The position numbers and the translations under genes were made by a program. This document shows positions 26,785 through 35,145 of a stretch of 47,280 nucleotides of DNA, piece after piece (position 1 is the first letter of the stretch; each line of letters opens with the position of its first letter). The notes under the pieces are model-generated. The model saw only the letters and a list, made by a program, of their open reading frames with translations, was not told the origin of the DNA and did not search any database. The stretch lies in NCBI RefSeq assembly GCF_023035875.1, contig NZ_CP075399.1, positions 1-47,280 on the forward strand. Reading direction: 5' to 3'. The DNA is from Borrelia puertoricensis (GTDB taxonomy: Bacteria > Spirochaetota > Spirochaetia > Borreliales > Borreliaceae).

Positions 26785-27360
26785 ATGAAAAAAGTGGAAA
26801 AGGCAACACATGAGTTAAAAGCGAGATTGATGGCAAGAAAGTCAGAACTGGATCAGAAGTGTAATAATTTTTTCAAGAAAATAGAAGAAAAAAACTATAA
26901 AAAAATGTACCACACAAAGATTTTCAGTATGATAAATAATTTTGAAGCAAGACCAAATAAAGGTAAATTTTGGTTATGTTTTAGGAATGTTTTCGATCCT
27001 AATAAATATGAAAGTCTTCATTTATTTCATATGAGGCAAGGAGATAAATTTATAGGAATTTACTATGGATTTACAAAGTTACCAAAACCATTTATTATAA
27101 AGTACAAAGAAAATGAAGCAAAAAAGACATCCAGAATAATAAAAATTTATTACATTGAATTTAGATTTAAAAAGGGAAGTGTTTTTTGTTATTTGAGAAG
27201 TTTACATACATTGTTGAAAGCAAAAAATAAGGAAAGGATGTTTTACAATTCTTTGTTAGATAGAACTTTAAGATTGGAAAGAGAAGTCCACCAATTTTAT
27301 GGAAAAGAATATCTTGAAGACAAAGGAATATTAGGATGGATAAAAGAAAACCAAAAATAA
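26785..27360 (+). CDS. Plasmid maintenance protein PF50 (DUF226)
   Basis: 191 residues of the Borrelia PF50/DUF226 family, with core [35 protein letters not shown] and the conserved [11 protein letters not shown] stretch. It starts 6 bases after the previous stop with AGGA close by, and its 3' end overlaps parA by 25 bases, so it is translationally coupled. Its role in partition or copy control is inferred from genetics of the family. No catalytic motif. Matches cp26 BBB11 by order. Confidence 0.85.
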   Translation: MKKVEKATHELKARLMARKSELDQKCNNFFKKIEEKNYKKMYHTKIFSMINNFEARPNKGKFWLCFRNVFDPNKYESLHLFHMRQGDKFIGIYYGFTKLPKPFIIKYKENEAKKTSRIIKIYYIEFRFKKGSVFCYLRSLHTLLKAKNKERMFYNSLLDRTLRLEREVHQFYGKEYLEDKGILGWIKENQK

Positions 27361-28097
27361 TTACCATAGCCTCAATCAAGGGGGGTGTCGGGAAAAGTAC
27401 AACCGCTTTGTTTTTGAGTAATATTCTTGCAAGTAAAAAATACAAAACACTATTAATTGATCTAGACCCACAAGCTAGTGGTACGAGTTTTTACATTAAT
27501 CTTATAAAGAGTCAAAATGTAGATATAAAGAAAGTTAATATATACAGAGTGTTAAAAAAAGAATTGAATATTGAAAATTCAATTGTAAAGATCAATGAAA
27601 ATCTTGATTTTATAGCAAGTCACTTGACCTTAAGTCAGTTTAATGAAGAGAGTATATCTTTGAAGGAAAGTCTACTTAAAATATTTTTAAGTTATATACA
27701 ACACAGGTATAACTTTATCATTATGGATACAGCTCCGACTTTAGGAAGTTTACTAAATAATAGTTTAATAATCACTGATTATCTTATCATCCCTTTACCA
27801 ACCGATCAATGGGCAATTGAGAGTGTAGATTTGATAACTAACAGATTGAGGGATATATTTAGAAGTGAATTACCAACATTTTATTTAGTAACTAATCTGA
27901 TTGAAAGGCAGACAATAGATAAAGAATTAAAAGAATTTATTGAGAGTGAATATAAGGAAAATTTTTTGGGAAGTGTTCCAAAGAGAGATAATTTGAGAAA
28001 AACTATTTTTCACAGAGTTGATTTTAATCCAAACGAAGACTACTACAAAGCTTATAATGAAATATTAGAAACTTTTTTAAGTAGGATTAATAATTAA
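27336..28097 (+). CDS. ParA-family partition ATPase (PF32)
   Basis: A 253-residue Walker ATPase that moves plasmid copies apart. Walker A KGGVGKST at 15-22 with the deviant signature Lys, [14 protein letters not shown] as the A' motif, [18 protein letters not shown] as Walker B. PF32 sequence sets the plasmid compatibility type in Borrelia. Its start lies inside the PF50 gene (25-bp overlap). The stop is immediately followed by an inverted repeat that could be the partition site. Corresponds to cp26 BBB12. Confidence 0.95.
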   Translation: MDKRKPKIITIASIKGGVGKSTTALFLSNILASKKYKTLLIDLDPQASGTSFYINLIKSQNVDIKKVNIYRVLKKELNIENSIVKINENLDFIASHLTLSQFNEESISLKESLLKIFLSYIQHRYNFIIMDTAPTLGSLLNNSLIITDYLIIPLPTDQWAIESVDLITNRLRDIFRSELPTFYLVTNLIERQTIDKELKEFIESEYKENFLGSVPKRDNLRKTIFHRVDFNPNEDYYKAYNEILETFLSRINN

Positions 28098-28136
28098 TGA
28101 TTAGTTCCATTTGGAACTAATCATTCCAAATGGAAC
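28096..28136. promoter_or_regulatory. Nested inverted repeats, candidate partition site (parS-like)
   Basis: Two overlapping dyads: a 30-bp palindrome at 28096-28125 with 14-bp arms around a TT centre, and a 13-bp inverted repeat (28104-28116 with 28124-28136). GTTCCA/TGGAAC elements therefore occur three times within 41 bp between parA and PF49. Such spacing is typical of a ParB-like binding site or an autoregulatory operator. The function is inferred. Confidence 0.7.
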
Positions 28137-28155
28137 AGGTTTGATGAGGTATACG

Positions 28156-28710
28156 ATGAAGAAGAATAGAAAAATAGAGATAGTTAAAAGGATTGATTTA
28201 GAAACATTTAATTTTAAAGCTTTAAACAAAACAAGAGAAGAGAGATATTTAGAATTAAAGGATAAGCTTGAGATTTTAATAAAAGAAGAATCCTATAATA
28301 AAATAGAAACAGCTAGGATCTTGAAAGAAATTAATGAAAGTAAATACTATGCTCTTGATGGATATAAAAGTTTCACAGCTTTCATCAAGAGCTATAAAAT
28401 AGCAAAAACTTCCATATATAGATATATTAAGCTAGTTATAGGAATTGATAGTGGTAAAATTGATTATGATTTAATTTTAAATAAAGGTGTAGATTATGCA
28501 ATTAAAGTCTTGGAAAATAATAATGTCATTAGTGAAAATAATGTCAACCCTTTAAAACCTTTAAGGTTTCAGCTAGATGATGAAGAGAGTTTCTATTTTT
28601 ATAAATCCAACACAAAATTTGCTAGTTTTTTACTTAAAGAAATATATAAAAATGAGAAAGATTTTTTTAATAAGATGTATGAGAAATATAATAGTTTGAA
28701 AGCACAGTAA
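28156..28710 (+). CDS. Plasmid partition protein PF49
   Basis: 184 residues, Borrelia PF49 family, with a helix-turn-helix-like segment (ESYNKIETARILKEINESKY, FTAFIKSYKIAKTSIYRYIK) that resembles ParB-type DNA-binding proteins and may bind the nearby inverted repeats. I chose the ATG at 28156 because GAGG lies 6 nt before it; a longer frame starting with TTG at 28111 would run through the inverted repeats and is unlikely. Last gene of the maintenance cluster. Matches cp26 BBB13. Confidence 0.85.
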   Translation: MKKNRKIEIVKRIDLETFNFKALNKTREERYLELKDKLEILIKEESYNKIETARILKEINESKYYALDGYKSFTAFIKSYKIAKTSIYRYIKLVIGIDSGKIDYDLILNKGVDYAIKVLENNNVISENNVNPLKPLRFQLDDEESFYFYKSNTKFASFLLKEIYKNEKDFFNKMYEKYNSLKAQ

Positions 28711-28894
28711 ACCCATTGTGTTTCAATTAGATCTTTATATTGTCTTAGTAAAATATAAAGTTTTTGATAATATTTTTTTTAAATAGCATAAAAACTTTTG
28801 AAAAAGACTTTACAAAAAGATAAAATAGTTTATAATTATTTTATAGACTGAGATTTAAAGTCTCACTCTTATTGTTTGATTAGAATAATAGGTT

Positions 28895-28918
28895 GGCTAC
28901 AATAGGTAGCCTTTGTCA
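28895..28918 (+). terminator. Possible terminator after the partition cluster
   Basis: GGCTAC (28895-28900) pairs with GTAGCC (28906-28911) around a 5-nt loop and is followed by a T-rich tract. It lies 185 bases after PF49. Confidence 0.5.
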
Positions 28919-28967
28919 TTTTATCTTAAATATATAGATTTTTTGTATAATTTGTTATTTTGTTTTA

Positions 28968-29002
28968 CCTTGTATGTAAAGTTTTTAATTTTATATACAA
29001 GG
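28968..29002. repeat. Inverted repeat in the 28.7-29.2 kb gene-free spacer
   Basis: CCTTGTAT (28968-28975) pairs with ATACAAGG (28995-29002). The ~500-bp spacer 28711-29206 contains no gene, is strikingly T/G-rich on the + strand, and holds at least three dyads, so it is a candidate part of the replication origin. Confidence 0.45.
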
Positions 29003-29154
29003 TGGTTATATATCTTGTATGTTGATTGTTTGATTAACGGAATATTTTTTTTGTAAGAATTTGTTCTTAATTTTACGTTAATCTTACTTTGAAGGTCACT
29101 TTTTTTTAAGTCGGTTTTATATAAAATTTTATTAATTGATTATGATAATAAAAG

Positions 29155-29199
29155 AGCTTTAAAATTAACGATATATCTCTTAACGTTAGTTTTAAAGCT
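29155..29199 (-). terminator. Terminator of the BBB14-like gene
   Basis: A 16-bp stem (29155-29170 with 29184-29199, one G.T pair), followed on the minus strand by CTCTTTTATT. It sits 8 bases after the stop codon of the lipoprotein gene. Confidence 0.75.
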
Positions 29200-29206
29200 T
29201 TGATTA

Positions 29207-29734
29207 TTATTTTTGAGTATTTTCTTTGTCAGGATGTCGTTTTTGGGTATATTGTTTTTCAGTTACGTTTAATTTTAATAGAAAATCTCTAATTTTAGCT
29301 TTATTGACTTGTAACGTTTCTAAACCAACTTGGATTTTAATATCTTCTTTGTTATATACATATTCATCTTCATTGAGAACTTTCTCTAGCATAGTCTTGT
29401 TTAAGCTGAAAGAGGAGGTGTTGACCCATTTTCCAAATGAAGATTTATTATCATATTCATAGCTTGTTTTACCTTCTATTTTGGTGCCATCCGGTAGTGT
29501 TAATGGAGTTTGTTTAATTATGCTATGGTTTCTTAATTTAGTATACAAGAATATTTGTGTTGTGTTGTTTTGATAGTCAACTACACCTTTTAATTCTAAG
29601 TTTTTACTTAAATATTGATATATTCTTATTGTTTTACTAATTTTGTCATGTTCGACTTGCAAGGAAGAACACGCTGTAAGTAAAAAAATTAATAAAATTT
29701 TTGTTAATTTTAGGTCTTTGAAAGAAAATAACAC
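29207..29734 (-). CDS. Lipoprotein, cp26 BBB14-like
   Basis: 175 residues starting with GTG at 29734, backed by GGGGGG 4 nt upstream; the ATG two bases earlier is in another frame and ends quickly. Signal LTKILLIFLLTACSS with the lipobox Cys at 22. The mature body has YQYLSKNLELKGVVDYQNNT and LRNHSIIKQTPLTLPDGTKI, strand-rich, then a Lys/Gln-rich tail. No known domain. It lies next to the partition genes as BBB14 does on cp26, and it is the last gene with recognisable cp26 synteny before the antigen archive. Confidence 0.68.
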   Translation of the reverse strand: MLFSFKDLKLTKILLIFLLTACSSLQVEHDKISKTIRIYQYLSKNLELKGVVDYQNNTTQIFLYTKLRNHSIIKQTPLTLPDGTKIEGKTSYEYDNKSSFGKWVNTSSFSLNKTMLEKVLNEDEYVYNKEDIKIQVGLETLQVNKAKIRDFLLKLNVTEKQYTQKRHPDKENTQK

Positions 29735-30098
29735 ATTTCCCCCTTTTAGTATTGTATATGGTATATTGTTAGCTATTTACAAAAACTGTAAGTAGCAATT
29801 ATTTTATATTTTAGTATTTAAATATTATACTTTAATAAATTTGAAAAACAAGGTAGTTAATTTTAAATTAAAACTTAATGAAACTTTTGTAAAGTTGTGA
29901 CTTTGTTTAATTTGTGAAATAATTTTTTTTGTTTGAAAGCATGAAATTATCTGTACTTTTTTCTTGGAGAAAAGGTAAAATTCTAATTTTTTTAGCATTT
30001 AGCAAGCAATGAAGAGAGAACTTTTGTGTAGATATTAATGTTGGTCTTTGTTTTATTTTAAATTATTTAGGTATTTATAATATTTTTTTTAAAAAAAA

Positions 30099-30126
30099 TT
30101 GAAAAATCAAATTTTTGAAATAAAAT
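30099..30126 (+). promoter_or_regulatory. Candidate promoter before the first vsp
   Basis: TTGAAA at 30099-30104, 16-nt spacer, TAAAAT at 30121-30126, then AAGGAGG 11 bases further. The upstream 29735-30098 is T/G-rich with no gene. Archive cassettes are normally promoterless, so this could be a chance match in A/T-rich DNA. Confidence 0.3.
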
Positions 30127-30137
30127 TTTAGGTTAAT

Positions 30138-30190
30138 AAGGAGGCACGTGATAATGAAAAGAATTACTTTATGTGCGTTATTTTTGACTT
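30138..30190 (+). repeat. Upstream homology block shared by eight vsp/vlp genes (first copy)
   Basis: AAGGAGG, then CACGTG, then ATA, then ATG and the codons for MKRITLCAL. The block recurs almost unchanged before the ATGs at 35146, 38351, 39534, 41467 and 42647, and with a damaged ribosome binding site before 33218 and 36312. In relapsing-fever Borrelia such 5' identity serves as the recombination site that places an archived gene behind the expression-site promoter. Confidence 0.8.
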
Positions 30191-30771
30191 TATTTTTGCT
30201 TATTTCTTGTAATACTTCAGGAAAGAATCTTACAGATGATGAAGTGGCTAAATCTGATGGCACTGTTATTGATTTAGCTAAAATAACTAAGAACATCAAA
30301 GACTCTGTTGCTTTTGCTAAGAGTGTTAAAGAAATTCATACTTTAGTTAAGTCCATTGATGAACTTGCTAAAGCTATTGACCAAAAAGTTGATAACGCAA
30401 CTCATCAACTTGTGGATGGTGCTGGTGAAAAAAATCATAATGGATCTTTAATTGCGGGAGCATTTCAAGTAATATCAACCGTAAAAGTTGCATTAATAGC
30501 ATTAGAAACAGAAGTTGGAATCCCTGATACACTTAAGAAAAAGCTTGGTGAAGCTAAGGCTAAAAGTAATGAATTTTTAAATAAGTTAGAGGAGTCAAAA
30601 GATCAGGCTGATGCAGCAAAAGCTATAGATATAATTAAGGGTGATGGCAGTAAAGGTGGTAATGAACTTAAGGCTCTCAACCAATTAGTTGGCGAGTTGT
30701 TAAAGACCGCTGAGGATGCAGTAGAATCTGCAATTAAGGAGCTTACAACTTCTGTTAAACCCTCTAACTAA
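30154..30771 (+). CDS. vsp: Variable small protein (Vsp), intact
   Basis: A 205-residue surface lipoprotein of the Vsp/OspC family (dimeric four-helix bundle, determinant of serotype and tissue spread in relapsing fever). Signal [19 protein letters not shown]; mature start [20 protein letters not shown]. The conserved core is [15 protein letters not shown], and the C-terminus is [10 protein letters not shown]. The ATG follows AAGGAGG by 9 nt; a GTG six bases earlier is too close to it. It is first in the archive. The sequence looks functional, but whether it is expressed depends on a promoter that I cannot confirm. Its first ~65 codons match the vsp at 33218 nearly base for base. Confidence 0.92.
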   Translation: MKRITLCALFLTLFLLISCNTSGKNLTDDEVAKSDGTVIDLAKITKNIKDSVAFAKSVKEIHTLVKSIDELAKAIDQKVDNATHQLVDGAGEKNHNGSLIAGAFQVISTVKVALIALETEVGIPDTLKKKLGEAKAKSNEFLNKLEESKDQADAAKAIDIIKGDGSKGGNELKALNQLVGELLKTAEDAVESAIKELTTSVKPSN

Positions 30772-30842
30772 AGATAAATTATTATTATAAGATTAGTTTT
30801 AATTAATGATAATTTTCTTATAAAATAAAGTCTATAAATAAT

Positions 30843-30876
30843 AAGCTAAGAGTTTTCTTCTCTTAGCTTTTTTTGT
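30843..30876 (+). terminator. vsp-type terminator, copy 1
   Basis: AAGCTAAGAG pairs with CTCTTAGCTT and is followed by a run of seven or more T. It recurs after every vsp in the window. Confidence 0.85.
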
Positions 30877-30950
30877 TTCTTTTATTCTTCCTTTACTTCC
30901 TTTAGCATTGATTTTATCTTGTTTTATCATTTAGTGATAATTTATATTGC

Positions 30951-31994
30951 TTATTTTTACTTCTTAGCTGTGGCAGTGGACAACAATCTGTTGATGCTGC
31001 TAATGGTGGCGGGGCAGCTACAGGAGGGAGAACTTTAAGTTCAGTTCTAATGGATGTAGGACGAAGTGCTGAGAATGCTTTTTATTCATTTTTAGAATTA
31101 CTCTCTGGTACATTAGGTTTAAGAGTAACTAAGGATACAACTAAGCAACAGGTAGGAAATTATTTTAACAGTCTAGGTGATAAGCTTGGACAAGCATCAG
31201 ACGAATTAGAAGAGGTAGCAAAAAAATCAAAAACAGAGCTTGATAAAGGTGATCTAAACAAGGTAATTAAGGAAGCTGTTGATGAGGCTAAGACTACTTT
31301 AAACACATTGAAAACACATCTAGAGTCTTTAGGTCAAGTAGGCAATGAAGATGTAGTAGGTGAGGTACCAAGTGCTAACAAACAGGGAGCCTCAGTGAGT
31401 ATAAATGAATTAAAAGCAGCATATAAAGCGTTAAAAGGAATAGTGGACACAGCAGATAAAGTAGGTGTTGGAGAGCTAAAAGAGGGTAATGTTCAAATGA
31501 ATGCAGGAATAATAGGAGTAGATAATCCAGAACACGGAGCTAAGGTCTTAACAACAGGTGCTGCCGGAGCAGCTGTGGGAGATAAAGCAGCATTAATAGT
31601 AGCAGCAGTAAGTGGTGAGGAAATATTAGCATCAATAGTTAAGTCACAGGAAGGAGATGCGGATAAAACAATAGGAAATAATGCAGATGTCAACACAAGT
31701 GCATTAGAATTTGCAAAAGGAGGAAATAATTCAGCTCATTTGGCCCAAGGTGCAGTAAAGCCGAGTGCAGTGAGTGGAGGAATCGCATTACGTTCATTAG
31801 TTAAAGGTGGTAAATTAGCTTCACATAATGCAAATAATGACGAAAAAGCAGTACAAGCGGTAGGAGTTACTGCTGCAAATAAACTATTAGTAGCAGTAGA
31901 GGATATAATTAAGAAAACGGTAAGGAATGTTCTTGAGAAAGCAAAAACAAAAATAGATGAGGCAAGAGCTCCAAAAGAAGCAGCTCAGCAATAA
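30951..31994 (+). CDS. vlp: Silent vlp cassette, 'LMDVGRSA' subfamily, leaderless
   Basis: A variable large protein cassette lacking a start codon and most of the signal peptide. Homology to full-length genes begins at the codons LFLLLSC (30951) and runs through GSGQQSVDAANGGGAATGG to the TAA at 31994, about 347 codons. Subfamily markers are SSVLMDVGRSAENAFYSFLE, GEEILASIVKSQE, GGIALRSLVKGGKLA and AAQQ at the end. The upstream frame has a TGA and no ATG, so it cannot be translated as it stands; it is a donor for gene conversion. Alanine is mostly GCA here, unlike the GCT-rich neighbours. Its relative at 42647 has the leader. Confidence 0.85.
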   Translation, partial: LFLLLSCGSGQQSVDAANGGGAATGGRTLSSVLMDVGRSAENAFYSFLELLSGTLGLRVTKDTTKQQVGNYFNSLGDKLGQASDELEEVAKKSKTELDKGDLNKVIKEAVDEAKTTLNTLKTHLESLGQVGNEDVVGEVPSANKQGASVSINELKAAYKALKGIVDTADKVGVGELKEGNVQMNAGIIGVDNPEHGAKVLTTGAAGAAVGDKAALIVAAVSGEEILASIVKSQEGDADKTIGNNADVNTSALEFAKGGNNSAHLAQGAVKPSAVSGGIALRSLVKGGKLASHNANNDEKAVQAVGVTAANKLLVAVEDIIKKTVRNVLEKAKTKIDEARAPKEAAQQ

Positions 31995-32026
31995 AATAGA
32001 TAATTAAATTATTAAGTAATTAGAGT

Positions 32027-32063
32027 AGAAGGCAATCTTAGAGATAACTTTAGGATGCCTTCT
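32027..32063 (+). terminator. Hairpin typical of the 'LMDVGRSA' vlp subfamily, copy 1
   Basis: AGAAGGCA (32027-32034) pairs with TGCCTTCT (32056-32063). The same stem follows the subfamily member at 42647. The U tract is poor. Confidence 0.55.
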
Positions 32064-32095
32064 ATATTATTTGTAATTAAACTTAAGAATTTAAA

Positions 32096-33097
32096 TTGGC
32101 TGCTGAAAGTAAGAATACTTTCTTAGATTCATTAGTTAAGATAGGTCAAGGATTTCAAGAGATTTTTGGTATTTTTGGTAATACTATTGGGGATGCTTTG
32201 GGACTTACAGCAGTTAAATCAGGTGACAAGAAAAGTATAGTTGGTGAACACTTTAAGATTATAGGTGATGGACTTACAACTACTAAGAATAAGTTAAAAG
32301 AGTTATCAGGTGAAATATCTGGAGCAAAAAATGCTAATAGCAGCACAATTGAATTTGTTAAGAGTGTAATTAACAGTGCTAGTGATGTCTTTGAGCAACT
32401 AATTGCTGCTCTAACTAAACTTGCTGATACTGCTAAAGAGGCTGGTAATACTGATATTGGTGATACTGCTAATAATGCTACTGTAGTTGCTGCTGATAAA
32501 CCTAGCGTTGAAGCTATTATTGCAGGGGTTAAAGATATTATTGGAGCAGCAGAGAAATCTGGAATAGAAATTAAATCTGGAAACGCTGGTAATGCAGTAA
32601 ATGCTGATGCTAATACTGACGCACCTGCTGCGATTGCTGCCAATGCTGGTGCTGGTCAAGGAGCAATTGCAAAACTAGCAGCTGAAGTATCAAAAGCAGA
32701 TCCGTGGGCAATTATTGATAAAATTAAGAATGCTAAAGCTGATAATGCTCAACTTAATGCTGCTACCAATTATGGTGCTGGGGAATTGGCAACTGGTACT
32801 CCTAATCAAGCTAATGGTTCTAAAGCAGCTACTAATGCTGACCTAGCATCTGCTGTTGTTCTTAAAGCTATAACTAAGGCTGGCAAATTTAGTGCTGCTG
32901 CTAATGAAGATGGAGCAGTTAAAGCTGCTGCTGTAACTGCTGTAAATAAGGTATTAGGAATACTTGACTTGATAATTAGGAAAACAGTATTAAGCAATCT
33001 AGATAAGATAAGAGAAGCTGTTAAGGGAATACAGTACTCTGAGATTACTACTGAATCCACTGAAACTAGTTCGATTCAACCTACTGTTGCTAAATAA
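32096..33097 (+). CDS. vlp: Silent vlp cassette, 'GFQEIFGIFGN' subfamily, leaderless
   Basis: A 333-codon cassette that lacks the whole signal peptide and lipobox; the frame starts at a TTG that I take as chance, directly before AESKNTFLDSLVKIGQGFQE. Subfamily markers are FQEIFGIFGNTIGDALGLTA, VGEHFKIIGDGLTTTKNKL and KADPWAIIDKIKNAK. It is the only member of this subfamily in the window. The end differs (STETSSIQPTVAK). It lies 101 bases after the previous cassette without its own leader block, so it is part of the unit headed by the first vsp. Untranslatable as a lipoprotein in place; a gene-conversion donor. Confidence 0.85.
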   Translation: MAAESKNTFLDSLVKIGQGFQEIFGIFGNTIGDALGLTAVKSGDKKSIVGEHFKIIGDGLTTTKNKLKELSGEISGAKNANSSTIEFVKSVINSASDVFEQLIAALTKLADTAKEAGNTDIGDTANNATVVAADKPSVEAIIAGVKDIIGAAEKSGIEIKSGNAGNAVNADANTDAPAAIAANAGAGQGAIAKLAAEVSKADPWAIIDKIKNAKADNAQLNAATNYGAGELATGTPNQANGSKAATNADLASAVVLKAITKAGKFSAAANEDGAVKAAAVTAVNKVLGILDLIIRKTVLSNLDKIREAVKGIQYSEITTESTETSSIQPTVAK

Positions 33098-33130
33098 ATT
33101 ATCTATTAAATAATCTAAATAAAGTCATTT

Positions 33131-33173
33131 GAGGAAAACTATTTCTCTATTCATGAGATTCGTTTTCCTTTTA
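33131..33173 (+). terminator. vlp downstream hairpin element, copy 1
   Basis: GAGGAAAAC (33131-33139) pairs with GTTTTCCTT (33162-33170), then TTTA. It is preceded by the shared string AAATAAAGTCATTT. This is the recurring 3' homology block of vlp genes. Confidence 0.75.
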
Positions 33174-33217
33174 TCTATATATAAAACCTCCCTTAGTAAA
33201 AAATGAGGCACGTGATA

Positions 33218-33843
33218 ATGAAAAGAATTACTTTATGTGCGTTATTTTTGACTTTATTTTTGCTTATTTCTTGTAATACTTCAGGAAAGAATCTTACAGA
33301 TGATGAAGTGGCTAAATCTGATGGCACTGTTATTGATTTAGCTAAAATAACTAAGAACATCAAAGACTCTGTTGCTTTTGCTAAGAGTGTTAAAGAAATA
33401 GAAACCTTAGTTAAATCCATTGATGAACTTGCTAATGCTATTGGGAAAAAAATTAAAGACTCTGATACTGAACTTGCTGATAATAAAGACAAAAACACTT
33501 CATTGATAGCAGGAGCATTTAATATTGTGTTACATGTGAAGATTAAATTGACACAATTGGAGAAAAAGGAAGGAATCTCTGATGAGCTGAAAACAAAAGT
33601 TACTGCAGTTAAGACCGCAAGTACTGATTTATTAAATAAATTTAAAGACAAAATGCTGATCTTGGTAAGGCAGATGGTGCTGCTACTGATGCTCATGCAA
33701 AAGAAGCTATAGATAGAACCGATGCTTCTGCTACTGACCTTAAAAAATTAAATACAGCAATTGATGAGTTGTTAAAAGCCGCTAATGATGCAGTAACATC
33801 TGCAATTAATGAGCTTACAACTTCTGTTAAACCCTCTAACTAA
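33218..33843 (+). pseudogene. vsp: vsp with single-base frameshift
   Basis: Starts like the first vsp ([19 protein letters not shown], then the same ~65 codons) but diverges after [17 protein letters not shown]. The reading frame breaks at the short A run 33650-33653. Adding one A restores [20 protein letters not shown] and continues to the family's C-terminus (TTSVKPSN) and TAA at 33843. As read, the protein ends at 33712. The AAGGAGG of the leader block is altered to ATGAGG. This damage would not prevent use as a donor for internal segments. Confidence 0.85.
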
Positions 33844-33915
33844 AGATAAATTATTATTATAAGATTAGTTTTTAATCAATCGTTATTTTCTTATAAAATA
33901 AAGTCTATAAATAAT

Positions 33916-33947
33916 AAGCTAAGAGTTTGCTTCTCTTAGCTTTTTTT
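33916..33947 (+). terminator. vsp-type terminator, copy 2
   Basis: AAGCTAAGAG...CTCTTAGCTT stem followed by a T run, downstream of the frameshifted vsp. Confidence 0.85.
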
Positions 33948-33979
33948 GTTTCTTTAATTCTTTCTTTATTTGCTTTATT

Positions 33980-35020
33980 ACTTTATTTTTACTTCTTAGC
34001 TGTAGTAGTGGGAGTACTAGTGCTGGGGATACTCAGAGTAGATTCTTAAAATCGGTTATTAGTTTAGGTAATGACTTTTTAAATGTTTTTACTTCCCTTT
34101 CTGATATGGTTGGAGGGGTTTTAGGTTTTAATACTACTACTAAAAAATCTGATGTTGGGAACTATTTTAAGACTATAGAAAAAAGCTTAACAACAACTAA
34201 GACATCCCTTGAGAAAATTATTGCTGATATGAAGACTGAGAATAATCCTAATGCTGCTACAGCTGAGACCGCTGTACAATCTCTAATTACTAATACTCTT
34301 GATAAAATAATTGAGGGTGCTAAGACCGCTAGTGAGGCCATTGGTACTACAGGTGATGAGCTGCTTGGTAATATTTCTGATAAGGGTGCTGGTGATAATA
34401 CTTCTCATGGTGCTGGTGCGAGGTCTGATAGTGTTGAAAATTTAATTAGGGGAGTCAAATCAATTGTAAACGTGGTACTGGGAGATAAAGGAAATCCTGA
34501 TGCTGGTACTGATAAAAAAGCTGAAGATGGCGGGCAAAGGTCTGAGGGCAATGCGGGTGATGGTTAAGCAACTAAATTATTTGTTGGTGCTGGTAATGCT
34601 GGGGATGCCGGTCAAACTAAGAAATCAGTAGCTGATGCCTCTAAGGCTGTTGGAGCAGTAACTGGTGCTGACATCTTGAAAGCCATGGTTAAGGATAATG
34701 TTGCTGCTGCTAAATTAGCTAAAAATAATGTTGCAGCTGTTAACGCTACTGGTAGACCTAAAGATGCAATCATTGCAGGAGGTATAGTACTGCGGGCAAT
34801 GGCTAAGGATGGTAAATTTGCTAATGCTAGTGCTGATGATCAAGGGGCAGTTGCTTCTGAAATTAAAGGAACAGCATCAAGTGCAGTAACTAAAGCATTG
34901 GGTACTCTAACTATAGCAATAAGAAATACTATTGACAGGGGGCTTAAGACTGTTAAAGATGCTATGAAATTTAATCCTGATTCTACTACACCTGCAGACT
35001 CAACAGCTAGTGGACAATAA
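33980..35020 (+). pseudogene. vlp: Silent vlp cassette, '[16 protein letters not shown]' subfamily, leaderless and with a nonsense codon
   Basis: Homology begins at the codons TLFLLLSC (33980), then [19 protein letters not shown] and [20 protein letters not shown]. There is no start codon in frame. The frame is interrupted by TAA at 34565-34567, at the place where the other vlp genes have GAA (GDGEAGKLF or GDGESGKLF), a single G-to-T change. Reading resumes as [13 protein letters not shown] and carries the usual [24 protein letters not shown] and [14 protein letters not shown] to the TAA at 35020. The closest relative is the intact gene at 41467. Confidence 0.88.
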
Positions 35021-35061
35021 TAAATAATTAATAACAAATACATAACTAAATAAAGTCATTT

Positions 35062-35104
35062 GAGGAAAACTTTTATCTCTTCATGAGATTCGTTTTCCTT
35101 TTAG
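35062..35104 (+). terminator. vlp downstream hairpin element, copy 2
   Basis: GAGGAAAAC (35062-35070) with GTTTTCC (35092-35098), followed by TTTTA; precedes the leader block of the next vlp. Confidence 0.75.
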
Positions 35105-35145
35105 TTATATCTTGCCTTCCTGAGGTAAAAAGGAGGCACGTGATA

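Noticed and set aside
28111..28155. Upstream TTG start for PF49
   Set aside because: It would translate through the inverted repeats and lacks a ribosome binding site; the ATG at 28156 has GAGG at good spacing.
30148..30153. GTG start two codons before the vsp ATG
   Set aside because: It is only 3 nt from AAGGAGG, too close, and the leader MKRITLCAL begins at the ATG in every copy.
32155..32643. Long minus-strand Ala/Ser/Ile-rich frames inside vlp genes (also 35559-36209, 40572-41045 and similar)
   Set aside because: They are shadows: GCT and GCA repeats on the coding strand leave the opposite strand free of stops. No ribosome binding sites, and composition is a mirror of the vlp codons.
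33193..33696. Minus-strand 167-aa frame over the frameshifted vsp
   Set aside because: Antisense to a clear vsp with leader; no independent evidence of coding.
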